64,000 nucleotides of DNA from Fragum whitleyi (Eukaryota > Mollusca > Bivalvia > Cardiida > Cardiidae): positions 39,340,630 through 39,404,629 of the forward strand of contig OX411544.1 in NCBI GenBank assembly GCA_948146395.1, given 5' to 3'. Within the stretch, counting starts at the first letter, position 1, and every line of letters starts with the position of its first letter. The notes under the pieces were generated by a model, which saw nothing but the letters and a program-made list of their open reading frames with translations, was not told where the DNA came from and ran no database searches. The position numbers and the translations under genes were made by a program. Shown piece by piece: positions 1-11,565 of this stretch.

Positions 1-247
1 TGTGAATCGTGCATCTGCGTTGAAATCTTAAGCATGCAGCACTTTTAGCATTTTCTAAAGGGTCGACATGCGCAGATCAATATTTTTTCAGTGGGTTCCA
101 AATAAAAACGGTGGGCGAGAAATATTGTAACTTCAGCTTAAACAAAACTATTTACGACATTTTGCTCGCGCATTGAACAATTGATTCCTGATTTTCATTT
201 TGATAACTATATTATGACGAAAAAGAAACGCCGGGTAACATAAAATG
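1..247. repeat. Dispersed direct repeat, copy 1
   Basis: Matches 54684-54932 in the same orientation with scattered substitutions and a few small indels, roughly 85% identical by eye. The shared text includes a run around CAGTGGGTTCCAAATAAAAA and ends near an ACGCCGG motif. The copy may begin left of the window. No coding frame is kept. Element class unknown. Confidence 0.8.
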
Positions 248-810
248 ATTGTTTTAGGGGAAACTTGTATTATTAGATTATCATATTCACTTTGTATGAA
301 ATATCATCTCGTTATGTGAAAAAATATCCCCTTTTTACGATAACCCTTCTTGTTTTGCGAAACACGGCCGGACATATCAGTATCTGGTGTGTCCTCCAAG
401 CGGAGCTGTGGCAGCCCTGATTTGTCTATGTTGCATATTTTATGTATTCAGGCGTTTCTTTTTCTACCTAGTATATATTATTGACGATATTTCAGGGGAA
501 CGGGGGTCTGGGCCCCTTGTCCCCGCCCTGGATGAACAACATGACCTTTACCTTGTACACGAAAAGAAAGATCGACAATGTTTCATTTTGTGTATGTGAT
601 TACTGTGAGGTTCAGTAGTCATTCTACCTGATTGTACGTTCGTATCAAAGTACAACCCTTGCGCCTCATCAGCTCATGCCTGAAAATTAACAATAAAGCA
701 CCTTCAGTTTACATCAAGTTAAGATGGGTCATATTATAGTTGCGACGAATGATTGCTCTTTTTTATCTTTGAGAAACTATGTTGTTGATTTTTATGCCGA
801 TTAAGGGAGA
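248..810. other. No recognised feature
   Basis: AT-rich sequence. The only longer frame, 387-599 (+), is 70 codons of low-complexity hydrophobic residues with no splice or domain support, and I do not call it a gene. Confidence 0.5.
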
Positions 811-950
811 CCTGCCCTACGTTCAGTATCACAAAACGTTGCAAACAGTTTTCAAATTATACCCCGCTTTACACGCAAGCGAACGTGCTAAGCGGGGTAT
901 AATTGGATAACTACATTTGCACCATTTTGAGATCCTGAACGCAGGGCAGG
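811..950. mobile_element. Foldback MITE family A, copy 1
   Basis: Terminal inverted repeat CCTGCCCTACGTTCAG at the left and CTGAACGCAGGGCAGG at the right. The centre is itself a palindrome around GCGGGGTATAAT, so the whole element can fold into a long hairpin. Other copies lie at 1547-1814, 31446-31510 (half), 38265-38400 and 46441-46580. Confidence 0.85.
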
Positions 951-1546
951 ACAAAGGATAATGTACAATAAACACCCCTTCAGGCGTAGCACGTGATTTC
1001 ACCTGAGTTGACCATGAGCTGACTACTCAGTAGGCCTATATAAACCCAGTTCACGGGTTTTGGATGATCACTCTCAGCTGGACGCGGACTGATACGTTTA
1101 TCTCTAGTAAATAATTCTTAATTATGATTTTTGTTATTTGTCATCAAAACTTTTTGTATTTCTATCCTAAAGGTAGTTCGAACTGAATTGATGCTATGGT
1201 TAAAATCACAGGTAGCCAAAACGAGTGTGGATAGTGTAATTTACCAAAAAATCAACTACAAAAAATTATTTAACTATTTTTTTATCACAATGTATAATAT
1301 AGAGACTATTATATATTGTGACAAAAAATTAGTATAATAATTTTTTGTGGTTAATTTTTTGTAAAATAACACCACCCCCACCCGTGTTGGCTACCTGTGG
1401 TTAAAATACGTCGTACGAACCTAGATACGATTACGTATCCCTCCTTTTGATAATGTGATGTTGGGCCGTCAGCACATTAGAGTGGGGGTACATTATTGCA
1501 GCTATACGAACCCAGCAATATGGATTTGGTCAACATGTTATACATG
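951..1546. other. No gene recognised; one TATA-like site
   Basis: AT-rich stretch with no supported exon. It holds a TATATAAA at 1037-1044, listed separately. Confidence 0.5.
1037..1044 (+). promoter_or_regulatory. Possible TATA box
   Basis: TATATAAA, with an E-box CACGTG about 45 bases upstream and a pyrimidine-rich CACTCTC stretch about 25-30 bases downstream, as in a core promoter. No first exon could be identified after it, so this may be chance or part of an unrecognised repeat. Confidence 0.25.
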
Positions 1547-1814
1547 TCCTGCGTTCAGGATGACAAAACGGTCCAACTGTTTTCAAATTACATCCCGCTT
1601 TGCACGCAGGTGCAATTACAATTCACATGGAAATGTCCCGCTGATTTTTTTTTAAACATTATTATTATATATGGTTTTAAAAAAATCAGCAGGACATTTC
1701 CCTGTGTTACAAAGTGGGTTATAATTTCTTCTTCTTTCTAGCTCCCTTCGACTTGGCGAAGATTCTCCCAGTTTATGCATTTTTTAACTGTTTTGTCATC
1801 CTGAACACAGTGCC
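1547..1814. mobile_element. Foldback MITE family A, copy 2, with a second hairpin inside
   Basis: Left end GTCCTGCGTTCAGGATGACA and right end TGTCATCCTGAACACAG belong to family A. The centre is replaced by another palindrome (about 1629-1701) whose arms carry GAAATGTCC(C)GCTGATTTTT and its complement, so one foldback sits inside another. Confidence 0.75.
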
Positions 1815-2430
1815 GGTTAACCCTTTTCTTTCTGAATAAAACCTTTGCAAAATTACACCTATAATCAAAGCGCTGAAAGCACTGGATGCTATTATTTTGC
1901 TTTGCTGTGACTTTTAAAACCACTTACGTCACATCTACTGCAGTGTGACTAAGGGCGGGAAAATGCACGAGACACACGCGATATTCTTGCGGACCGTGTT
2001 CATTTAACCAAACGAAAAGTAATTTTCTAACAATATTCCTTAGTATGAAAGCAAAATTTACTTGTTCGCCATTTGGCTAGAATTCTAAAATTATTCAAAT
2101 TTCGCAACCATGTCAGCCACAGGGAGTTGGTCCGCGGATATATTTTATGTAATAAGACTACATAGTATAGTCTATATCATCCCCTAATAAAAATATAAGC
2201 GGGTCAATTTCTAGCGGTGTCAGTGGCAAGCAATCTTTGACAAAACATTGACCGGAGGCGAACCAAGAATTAAGAGGGTGAAGAGATTTTATTTGTAACT
2301 TAATAAAGTGCAGACTTACTTGTGAATTTTTTACTAGGAAAAGAATTTATTTTTTGACAGATAACAAAACTTCCTAAATGTAGGCTTAGTGAGGGTCTGT
2401 TTCACTAGTACTGCATAGAATTTCACGCCT
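1815..2430. other. No recognised feature
   Basis: Unique-looking AT-rich sequence without a supported exon, RNA gene or repeat match inside the window. Confidence 0.5.
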
Positions 2431-2663
2431 TTAACCCTTTGCTGTTTAATCCCTGATTTTTACGTGTCTGTGATTTTATGATTGAAAAAACATTGAGAAA
2501 AAAGAAGAAATTGCTTCTGACAAGCAATTTCTTCTTTTTCCACACTATTTTCTATCCTACTGAATGGTTATTTTTCAAATTAAATCAACTTTAGATTTTC
2601 GTCTGCAAAACCTTTGAATTTGGACAGCCTGGACCAAAATTTTGTAAAACAGGAAAGGGTTAA
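2431..2663. mobile_element. MITE family B, copy 1
   Basis: Ends are TTAACCCTTTGCTGTTT and its approximate complement AACAGGAAAGGGTTAA. The centre holds a strong hairpin with arms AAGAAGAAATTGCTT / AAGCAATTTCTTCTT. A second copy is at 7890-8099, and a bare central hairpin is at 48594-48632. Confidence 0.85.
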
Positions 2664-3591
2664 CGGCCACAATGCCTATATGACATGATGGATGGTTTGT
2701 CTGAAACGCTATGGTAATATTTTGAGCGGAAATTATGACTTTGGGACGATTTCAAAGTTTATTTTTCTCCTTACACTGCTTTTGTTTTTTTCCCGAGTCA
2801 CGTTTGGCTCATTTTTATGGAGCTTCAGATCGAGAAATTCTCAAGGAAAAAGCCATTGTGTGAGGGAATTAATGCTTTCTTGAATGACCAAAACATCGTA
2901 ACTACAACAGTAACCATGTACAGATGAATCTTTCAACAATGTTAATTAAAATGATTTTGTCAGTACGCATATGCATATTGTAACCAGAGGTTCATTTGCG
3001 AATTTTCATGATTGTACAGACATCTGTAAATTTGTACACTTTACTAACTGTAACTATAACATATGTCATTTCAATGTGTGTGTGTGTATTGCGTGAGTTG
3101 TAATCACCGTGCGTATGTGAGCGAGAGAGTACTGATTGGCGTGCACGTGTGCAAATCTGTTCCCGCCTATTCTGAACCTTCCCTCTCTTTGGATCATTCC
3201 GCCATTAGCTCTCGTTAGAGAAGTTTCTAAATTATGCTTTATATGGACTTGTCTCTCTAAACTGCAAAGTTTAGAGTTGCTTACTACTGCTTCGGTAAGA
3301 ATTGTTTCTTAAGATCTTTTTTATGCAAGATAATTTATGTTAAGTGCAATAAGAATAGTTTTATATGTTTTGTATTTATCTTGCAGGTTTTTCTTTCCAC
3401 ATATTCAGAATCGCATTAAATATCATCGACCCTACAGAATCTTCTGTCTTACTAAACCCCGGTTGACACATATAGCTAATTTACTACCAAAGGCTAGTCC
3501 AAATACTTACTATTCTGACAAACTGTAAAATAATGTATGTCGGGTCTTATAAATAGGCTTGTTTACCCCCCTTTATTAAGGTTTCAGCATA
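2664..3591. other. No gene recognised; short hairpin
   Basis: Contains a perfect short hairpin TCTAAACT-GCA-AAGTTTAGA near 3255-3275 and a donor-like GGTAAGA near 3293. A non-coding first exon is conceivable but unsupported. Confidence 0.4.
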
Positions 3592-3660
3592 GATGAATAA
3601 TCAGAACATCCTATAACTACAGCTTGAGTGCTGTAGTTTCAATGTTATGATCATTCATCA
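3592..3660. repeat. Foldback family K, copy 1
   Basis: Near-palindrome of about 68 bp starting GATGAATAATCAGAACAT and ending ATGTTATGATCATTCATC, with a GTAGTT stem and TGAG loop. A related palindrome lies at 42853-42928. Confidence 0.7.
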
Positions 3661-3783
3661 ACAATATTTTTCAAAAGAGGATTTATTTCTATTACACACT
3701 TGTTTAATGTGGGTCATGGTAGTTACACCCTTGGTTATATCCTTGCATTTTTTAGTTTCAGTTTGTAGATAGATGTCTCTGGC

Positions 3784-3848
3784 GTGGTGGATGGCAGAAG
3801 ATATGGTGGATGGCAGAAGGTATGGTGGATGGCAGAAGATATGGTGGA
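3784..3848. repeat. 19-bp minisatellite, about 3.5 units
   Basis: Unit GGTGGATGGCAGAAGATAT repeated in tandem with one A/G difference in the middle unit. Confidence 0.9.
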
Positions 3849-3852
3849 GTTC

Positions 3853-4435
3853 CTGCATCGACAGACAGATTATATATGATAAGTAATATTTATTACAATT
3901 TACCAGTCACACTCTAATATAAGTGTATATGTCAGGGGGGATCATTTAGATAACAATTTATCCACCGAATATTTTTCAAAATTAATCTCTACATTTAGAA
4001 TTTTGAATAAAAAAGCTGCAGATGTAAGAAATTTAACTTGGCCCAACTTAACTTTTGACAAATTAACGAGACAAAACAATTTTGGAAATGTATAGGTACC
4101 AATGTATTTCTACAAATTGTTAGTTGATATAAAATTGGTGGATAACAAACTTGGAGTAAAATGGGCAAATTAAGGAATAAGGATTAGTAGCAAGATCAAT
4201 GTCAAAATATTGATTTTTGTATGTAAGTCTTTAGCTAGAAGTCTGTCTGCAGGCTTTTTCTGGTTTGTGTAGGGAACCTTTTGGGTTAAATGTTTTAGGT
4301 TTTCTGTATAGAAACATCGAAGTAATTCTAAAACTACATAACTACAGCATTAATCAAGCTGAAGTTACATGGTTACAGAATTACATTGACAATGTCAAAT
4401 TTTCATGATAAGTCTTTCCAACCTTCCAATTAATG
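3853..4435. other. No recognised feature
   Basis: AT-rich sequence before the ~105-bp satellite begins. No exon, RNA gene or repeat copy was seen. Confidence 0.5.
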
Positions 4436-4746
4436 CATCATATAGACAATGTATTGAGAATCCAAAAAAATTTGCTAAAAGATGCTTTACTTGACAATGT
4501 ATCAAAGTTCCTATCCCATTTATACCATATGTCATTATTCTGGAAAAACAAGATTTTTTTAGTCGATAATACAAGATTAAGCTTTTTAAATTTGTAAAAA
4601 AAAAGCTTTGCTTGACAATGTATCGCAGTTCATACCAAATGTGAATGTTATTATTCTGGTAATCCAGGAAATTTATCAGTCAATTATTCAAGATTAAGCT
4701 TTTGAAATTTGTATAAGACACTTTGCTGGATAATGTAACAGTTTTT

Positions 4747-5954
4747 AGCTCCACTGGCTGAAAGCCACTGGGGCTATTGTCATGGCGTTGTGTCCGTCGT
4801 GCGTCCGTCCGTCCGTGCGTCCGTGCGTCCGTGCGTGCGGTCGTAAACTTTTTCTTTAAAAATCTTCTTCTCAGAAAGTACTGGATGGATTTCAACCAAA
4901 CTTCACAGGAATGATCCTTGGGTGACCCTCTTTCAAAGTTGTTCAAGAAATTTCGATCCAATGAAAAACATGGATTTAATGGGCGTGGCTAATTTCCAAA
5001 TATGGTAAAAAGTGACTTTTCTCAGGTTCTAATTGATGGATACCAAATAAATTTTACATGAATGATCCTTGGGTGACCCTTCATCAGTCTACAAAAAATT
5101 ATTGAAATCGGATGAAAATTATGTATTTTATGGGCAGAGGTCATTTCTCTATATGTTATATAGTGGAAACTTTGAAAATCATTTTCTCAGAATCTAATAG
5201 ATAGATATCAATTAGATTTTACATGAATGATCCTTGGGTGACCCTTTATCAGTCTACAAAACATTATTGAAATCGGATGAAAATAATGTATTTTATGGGC
5301 GGAGGTCATTTCTCTATATGTTATATAGTGGAACTTTTGAAAATCATTTTCTCAGAATCTAACTGATAGATATCAACCAAATTTAATATGAATGATCCTT
5401 GGGTGACCCTTTATTAGTCTACAAAAAGTTATTGACATCGGATGAAAAATATGTATTTTATGGGCGGAGGTCATTTCTCTATATGTTATATAGTGGAAAC
5501 TTTGAAAATCATTTTCTCAGAATCTAATCGATAGATATCAACCAAATTTTACAAAAATGATCCTTGTGTGACCCTTTATCAGTCTACCAAAGATTATTGC
5601 GATCTGATGAAAAATTTGTATTTCATGGGCAGAGGTCATTTCCACTATATGTTATATAGTGGAAACTTTGAAAATCATTTTCTCAGAATGTAACTGATGG
5701 ATATCAATCAAACTTCATTAGTATGATCCTTTGGTGATCCATTATCATGCAGCCAAAAATTATTGTCATTGGATGAAAAATATGTCTTTTATGGGCAGAG
5801 GTCATTTCTCTATATTTGATAATGTTGGAGACTTTGAAAATCATTTCAACATCAGTAAAACCCAAAATATCTAAAAATCTAGTCAAAACTTAGATTTGCT
5901 ATTACAAGAAATTCAAGCCTGTGGAGCGACACAAGCCATTCATGGCTTTCTAGT
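4747..5954 (+). mobile_element. Hairpin-ended (Helitron-like) element Q, copy 1
   Basis: The 5' hairpin AGCTCCACTGGC/GCCACTGGGGCT is followed by a CCGTC-rich minisatellite. Then come about six ~163-bp tandem units, each with GATCCTTGGGTGACCC and TATATGTTATATAGTGGAA. The 3' hairpin AAGCCA-TTCA-TGGCTT at 5933-5948 is followed by T and CTAGT at 5950-5954, with T in the flank. A hairpin followed by CTRRT is a Helitron 3' signature. Non-autonomous; no protein encoded. Confidence 0.8.
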
Positions 5955-6856
5955 TTATCTATACATATATCATTCTTAAGGTAATCTATGAAATTTATTA
6001 GTCGATTAATAAAGATGAGCGGTCCCAATCTGTAGAAAATTGTTTCTCTGGACAATTAATGTATGGCAGTTCCTTCCGGTGTTATTCTTCAGGTTATCAA
6101 GGAAATTAATTAGTCATGCAATTATTAAAAATAAAATGTTCCAATCTGTAAAATACAATTCACTGGACAATGTACCCCAGATCCTACCAAATATCATTAT
6201 TCACCTTTTCTTTATGGGAAATTATTAGTCAAATATTCAAGATTCAGCTTTTTGATTCTTTAAAAAAAGCTTTGCTAGACAATGCATCACATTTTTTCCC
6301 AATGTGATTTTTCAGGTTATCACAGTTCCTACCACTTTTCATTATTCACTTTTTTTTTATTTTGGAAAATGTATAAGTCATTTATTCAAGATCGAATCCT
6401 ACCAAATGTCATTATTCATGTAATCAGGTGAATTTATTATTCAATATTATGCTTTTGGAATCTGTTAAAAACTCGCCCTGCTGGATAATGTATTGCAGTT
6501 TCTACCAAATGTCAATTTTCAGGTTATGAAGGAATTTTTTAAGTCAATTAATTAGATCAATCTTTTGGAATCTGTTAAAAAGGGCTATGTTAAGAGGATG
6601 TATCTTGTTGCATTCACTTAGTCAATAATATTTTTCAAATTGTAAAAAGATTCTTTGCTAGACAATGTATTGCAGTTGCTACCAAATGTCATTATTCAGG
6701 TTATCTAGAAAATTTATGTCAGTTTTAAGATAAGAATTTCCAATCTGTTAAAGGTGCTCTTTTTGACAAATGTATCAAAGTTCCCACCAATGTCACTTTT
6801 CAGGAAATTGTGAAAATTTTATTAGTCAAATTGTACAAAGTCCTACCAAATAAAAA

Positions 6857-7535
6857 ACAGGAGGACAATGATGGTCCTTGATGGCTCACCTGCGTCTCTT
6901 TGATCACTGGGACATCACATCAATTAAAAAGGCATATGTCATAAAGAAGATGATTTCTACATAAAACCAAGTTTCACAAAGTTTGGGCTATATTTGTGGC
7001 CATAAGAGTTATTTCAAGTAAAATATCATTAAGACTCCTTTTCCTGTGACATGGCATGAATCCTTCCCATTTTCAGCAGAGTTCATTCTTGTGACATGGC
7101 AAACATTTTGAGCAAGTTTCATGAAGATTGGACCATATTTGTAGCGTCTGGAGCTCTTACAAGAAAATTGTCCTTAAGGCCCCTTTTCCTGTGATATGGC
7201 ATGGATCCTTCCCATTTTCGAAAGAGTTCATCCTCATGACCTAAGAAACATTTTGACAAAGTTTCATGACGATTGGACCATATTTGTGGCTTCTAGAGTG
7301 TAAACAAGAAAATTGTCCTTAAGGCCCCTTTTCCCGTGATATGGCACAGATCCTTTCCATTTTAGCAATTTTTACAAGGGACCACCCAAGGAATATTTCT
7401 GCCAAGTAATTATGATTTGGAAGTTTAGGAGATGTTGTTTAAAGAAATTGTTGACGCCCAGACAGACAGACAGACACCGGACATTGATAGATCACAATAG
7501 CTCCCTGGAGTACTTGGTGCTCAGGTAAGCTAGAA
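6857..7535 (-). mobile_element. Hairpin-ended element P, copy 1 (minus)
   Basis: On the minus strand it begins with the hairpin AGCTTACCTGAGCAC/AAGTACTCCAGGGAGCT and a TCTGTCTGTC stretch. About three ~145-bp tandem units containing GGATCC-ATGCCATATCACAGG follow. It ends in the hairpin GGACCATCATTGTCC and CCTGT. It lies inside the ~105-bp satellite. Confidence 0.75.
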
Positions 7536-7889
7536 AAATTGCTTCGTAACACAATGTATGGCTGTTCACAGCTTCCAATGTCATTCTTTAGGTATTCAAG
7601 GAAGTTTATTTGTCAATTGTTCCAGATAAGCTTTAAAAAAGCTGTAAAAAAGGCTTTGCTGGACAATGTATTGCAGTACCTACCAAATAACATTATTCAG
7701 GTCAGAGAATATTACAAACTGTAACAGATGCTTTGCTAGACAAAGTATCCCTTTTCCTACCAAATGCTGTTACATGTATTCTTGTTACCAAGTGAATTTA
7801 TTAGTCAATTATTCAAGAAAAAGCTATTCAAATTTGTAAAAAACACTCAACAAGTAAAAACAGACATACGTTTTCTTGGAGTTATTGTC

Positions 7890-8099
7890 TTAACCCTTTG
7901 CTGTTTAATCCCTGCTTTTTACATGCCTGTGATTTTATGATTGAGAAAATATCGAGAAAAAGAAGAAATTGCTTCTAACAAGCAATTTCTTCTTTTTCCA
8001 CACTATTTTCTACCCTACTGAATGGTTATTTTTCAAATTAAATCCACTTTCAATTTTTGTCTCCAAAACCTTTGAATTTTTAAAACAGGAAAGTGTTAA
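7890..8099. mobile_element. MITE family B, copy 2
   Basis: Same ends and same AAGAAGAAATTGCTTCT hairpin as 2431-2663. It lacks a short segment near the right end that copy 1 has (around GACAGCCTGGACC). Confidence 0.85.
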
Positions 8100-8554
8100 T
8101 TGTTCAGTAGTGGAATTTCAATTAGTTATGTGTTTGTCATTGTTTACCGACTCTTTTCCCTGCTCCCAGGATTTTTCTTTTTTGTACAATTTCATCTGTA
8201 TAATTCTGTTGTCTGAATGTGTGTGTGTGTGTGTGTGTGTTTTTTTTGTTTTTTTTTGCTGGTATCCTTTTATTTTTAAGTTTCCCCTAAATATCCATAT
8301 CAAGACAGTCTTATTGAATGCATTTGGTTTATACTCTTTTGGGGAAACACATAGTAACAACCATCTTGGAAAGCTCAGACATCCCATTTCAGTCAATACA
8401 GCTAATTAAACAAGTAATTCTATCATCTGACTATGTATTCTTTATCATACTTAATAAGATTATTACAGACTATTATAGAAGTGTATATATATATGAATAA
8501 ATATATTTATTCTGGTTTGTGGTGACATCAACGAGCTTTTCCATGTGTTGACCC
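8100..8554. other. No gene; GT microsatellite at 8219-8240
   Basis: Eleven GT units followed by poly-T. The 146-codon frame across 7969-8409 (+) runs through MITE B and this microsatellite, so it is not a gene. Confidence 0.7.
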
Positions 8555-8935
8555 AACTTTCATGACAAGTTAACCCTTCTCTTATGACAAGTTTGCCCTA
8601 CTGTAATGACAAGTTGTCCCTACGGCTATGAAGATGTACCCCTTCTGTAATAACAAATTGCCCCTACTTTCATGACAAATTGCCCCTACTTTCATGACAA
8701 GTTGCCCCTACTTTCATGACAAGTTGCCCCTACTGTTATGACAAGCTGCCCCTACTGTTATGACAAGCTGCACCTACTGTTATGACAAGCTGCCCCTACT
8801 GTCAGGACAAGTTGCCCCTACTATCAGGACAAGTTGCCCCTACTGTAATTACAAGTTGCCCCTATTTCTATGATGAATTTCCTTTACTGTCAGGATGAGT
8901 TACCTTTACTGTTCGGAGGAATTGCCCCTCCTTAT
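8555..8935. repeat. 22-bp minisatellite, about 16 units
   Basis: Unit TTGCCCCTACTTTCATGACAAG with drift at the ends and a homogeneous core near 8660-8850. Confidence 0.95.
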
Positions 8936-9014
8936 CTGACTCACTTCATCCGGATGTTCATACAAAATAATCCATATTTTATCTTTCCATTTTTAGAATT
9001 TTTGTACAACTTTT

Positions 9015-9670
9015 TTAACAACTGCATCAGTCCATACTAGTACTAAAACCTATTTTGGAAAATATTTTGTGGTGGGCTACAAAATTCTTGTAAATTCAGC
9101 TTGTGCAAGTTTTTTTTTGTAGCCCTAAGATGATAACCTTGGACCATGGCAAGGTTTATAATGTCTTTACTCAAATATAAATATAAAAACTCAATCAACA
9201 ATATTAAGACTTAAATAATTATAGTTATTAAAATAGCTAAATTCTAAATAAAAAAAAATAATCATAGTAATTGAAATAGCTAAATTCTAAATAAAAAACA
9301 TAATCATAGTAATTGAAATAGCTAAATTCTAAATAAAAAACATAATCATAGTAATTGAAATAGCTAAATTCTAAATAATAATAAAAAAATAATAAGATAA
9401 ACTACAAAGGAATAATTAAAATTAAAATTGGAAATTTTAATTTCATTTAATATTACTTAATATACAATAAAATGAGTCATTTAACTAAGTAATAAATATC
9501 AAAATAAATAAGGTTAATGTATATCTTAGGGTAAGATTCAAGGATTCCTATTGATTAATAGGTTTCCTTAGATTTATTCTTAGTGTCTTGAACTATGACT
9601 GTTCTAGGCACTCTTTGTTTATATTTTCTGATCTAGATGGAGGTACTTATGAGTTGATGTAGTTGTTGTA
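9015..9670. repeat. Dispersed duplication X, copy 1
   Basis: Runs parallel to 24790-25440. Shared text includes ACTGCATCAGT near the start, AT-rich tracts, and TCTAGGCACT followed by TTTTCTGATCTAGATGGAGG near the end. The middle of this copy holds a 42-bp tandem array. Confidence 0.7.
9219..9388. repeat. 42-bp tandem repeat, four units
   Basis: The unit contains AATCATAGTAATTGAAATAG followed by CTAAATTCTAAATAAAAAACA; the last three copies are nearly identical. It sits inside duplication X, and the paralogous region near 24.9-25.2 kb has a different AT repeat. Confidence 0.9.
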
Positions 9671-9739
9671 ATTTTTTGGCTGTTAAAAAATCCATTGGAA
9701 ACCCATTTATTGCCAACAAGTCTTAATTCCCCCTTTCCT

Positions 9740-10200
9740 CATCAAAGATGTAAAAGTAATAATTTGACTGTTATTACCCACCCCTCCACCCTTCCCTCCC
9801 TCTTATGAATGAAATTGATATTGTAATAATTTGACTGTTATTACCCTCCTTCCCTCCCTCTTATGAATGGAATTGATCTTGTAATAATTTGACTGTTCAT
9901 ACCAAATTCTCCCACTCCCTCAAATTTATGAAACAAATAGATTTAGTAATAGTTTGACTATTGTTACTTTACCCGTCTTTTATGAATACCTTTTTGAATG
10001 TAATAAATTGACTTATCCTAAAATCTACTTGCCATCCCCCTCCCTTTTTTGAAAAACATGGATTTTGTAATAATTTGACTCATTGTTCAAATGCACAGAG
10101 CCTATGTTTTATGAATGACTTAATAACTGTAAATTGTAATAATGGGACAGTTGTTCAACCCCTCTTTGAATGACATCTTTATTGTAATAATCAGACTTTT
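9740..10200. repeat. Degenerate tandem repeat around TGTAATAATTTGACTGTT
   Basis: Six or seven diverged units of roughly 60-80 bp, each with TGTAATAATTTGACT and a CCCTCCCTC/TTATGAATG segment. Confidence 0.75.
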
Positions 10201-10212
10201 TTACACACACAC

Positions 10213-10480
10213 ATAGATATTGCAGTTGGTAGCACTTGGGATTGTCAACCTAGATGTCCCAGGTTAGATCCCCAACATTAGCACTCATCCATTCCAACTA
10301 TTAGTCTCTCACCAATAAGTAAATAATCAAAGACCTATGTTGGACCTATTTTGGACAGCAGCTGGAGGCTAGGTAAGATGTGATGGTGGTACTGGTGTGA
10401 GAAATACCAAGAATCCATTGTTAGGTGCTCCAGCCGTCGCATATGATTGTTGAAAACGACAGAAAAGCCCAATTCAAACA
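10213..10480 (+). mobile_element. tRNA-headed SINE, copy 1
   Basis: The head contains an A-box-like TGCAGTTGGTAGCA and a B-box-like AGGTTAGATCCCC. The body contains AGCAGCTGGAGGCTAGG and AATCCATTGTTAGGTGCTCC, and the 3' part reads TTGTTGAAAACGAC. The same family is at 18425, 28437, 32789 (minus), 48966 and 53268. Confidence 0.8.
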
Positions 10481-10834
10481 AACGAATTACACGCACATAC
10501 ACCATTATAAATTAAAAGGTGTTGTTGCATTGACTCAAAGGAAACATTTTGAGGAAAATTGTTTGTTATCTAGGTTACTGATTACTGGTTCCATCTATCT
10601 GACAAAACTTAATTACAGCTTGAACATCCCACACCCATAGATTTGGGCTTGCATCAATGAATCACATTCTTTGCATCAGGTCAACAGAAGTTTTGAGAGG
10701 ATATTAAAGGGGGAAGCCAAAATCACAAGAAGCTCTTATTTGGAGAAAAAAGGGTAGAGCTCTTATTTGCAGAAATAGGATAGAGCTCTAATTAGGGGAA
10801 ATAGGGTATTCTATGACAAGTCACATTATTGGAT
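10481..10834. other. No gene; small AGCTCT repeat
   Basis: Three diverged copies of a unit with TAGAGCTCTTATTTG lie near 10730-10810. Nothing else recognised. Confidence 0.5.
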
Positions 10835-11075
10835 CATCTAAGGCATCTGGTGGCAGACAGGCGACATCCACTTCTTTGTCTTGAGCACATCTCTTAGCTC
10901 TTTAGACTTGAAACTTGGCAGTTATGTACCTATCGTGATTAGGAATGCAGTACCGGTGCTCACGAACCATAAATCCAGCTAGCTTATTTTTTTAGTTCTT
11001 TCTTTTTTTTCTTTTTTCATACTTAAACATCCAGCAGTGTAAAACTGGTGTATCTTGTGACAATTTACCATCTTT
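10835..11075. repeat. Dispersed repeat Y, copy 1
   Basis: Shares with 47520-47752 the segments TTGAAACTTGGCAGTTATGT, CTTAAACATCCAGCAGTGTA and TCTTGTGACAATTT in the same order. Class unknown. Confidence 0.75.
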
Positions 11076-11361
11076 TTTTGTATGATTAGCTAATCTAGGA
11101 TCTGTTTGTATTCCGATTTGTGCAATTGTTTGGCTGAAATATTTTTTTTTCATTCTACAATGAAAATAATTTTGAGTACACCAAAATTCTGTAAGCTTGC
11201 ACACAAATTAGTCTCTAAAGCAAGCTTTCTCATTGTCACAACTATATTATATGAATCTGCATAACTAGAATCATTTCTCTCTTCATCTTTTTATAATCAA
11301 TGAGGCCAAGGTAATATTTATTAGGTTTTATTGACTTGACTTTATCGACTTGAAATAGTTC
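11076..11361. other. No recognised feature
   Basis: AT-rich sequence; no supported feature. Confidence 0.5.
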
Positions 11362-11424
11362 TGATGGTATAGCACAAGACCTATCTGTTTATAGGCAGTT
11401 ACAACTATTTCTTGCTGAGCTGTC
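11362..11424. repeat. Foldback family Z, partial copy
   Basis: Right arm TATAGGCAGTTACAACTATT and TTGCTGAGC are kept; the left arm is shortened. See 14730-14805 for a full copy. Confidence 0.7.
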
Positions 11425-11565
11425 TTCTCTTGATTTCGCTGACTCTCAGCAGAGGTTATCTATTACTATTTTGACGGTGAATAAAAGGAAGCACTGTGTT
11501 TGACCAGCAGATTTTCATGTAACTTTAGCTCTAGAAGAAGAATTTTGAGCTTCAACTACCTTAAG

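Larger units (their letters stand above)
4436..7860. repeat. ~105-bp satellite array split by two insertions
   Basis: Diverged units share the phrases GACAATGTAT, CAGTTCCTACCAAATGTCA, TTATTCAGGTTATC and TTATTAGTCAATTATTCAAG. The array occupies 4436-4746, 5955-6856 and 7536-7860. The gaps are exactly the hairpin-ended elements at 4747-5954 and 6857-7535, so the satellite is older than both. Confidence 0.8.

Noticed and set aside
666..700. CTGATGAG on the minus strand near 670
   Set aside because: No GAAA core or stem II at the needed distance.
3190..3293. Non-coding first exon with TTATATGG and GGTAAGA
   Set aside because: Only a weak TATA-like word and a donor-like word; no downstream exon could be connected.
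7969..8409. 146-codon frame (+)
   Set aside because: Crosses MITE B, a GT microsatellite and poly-T; no domain and no splice context.
8555..8935. CRISPR-like array
   Set aside because: The 22-bp units are contiguous with no unique spacers, and the genome is eukaryotic.
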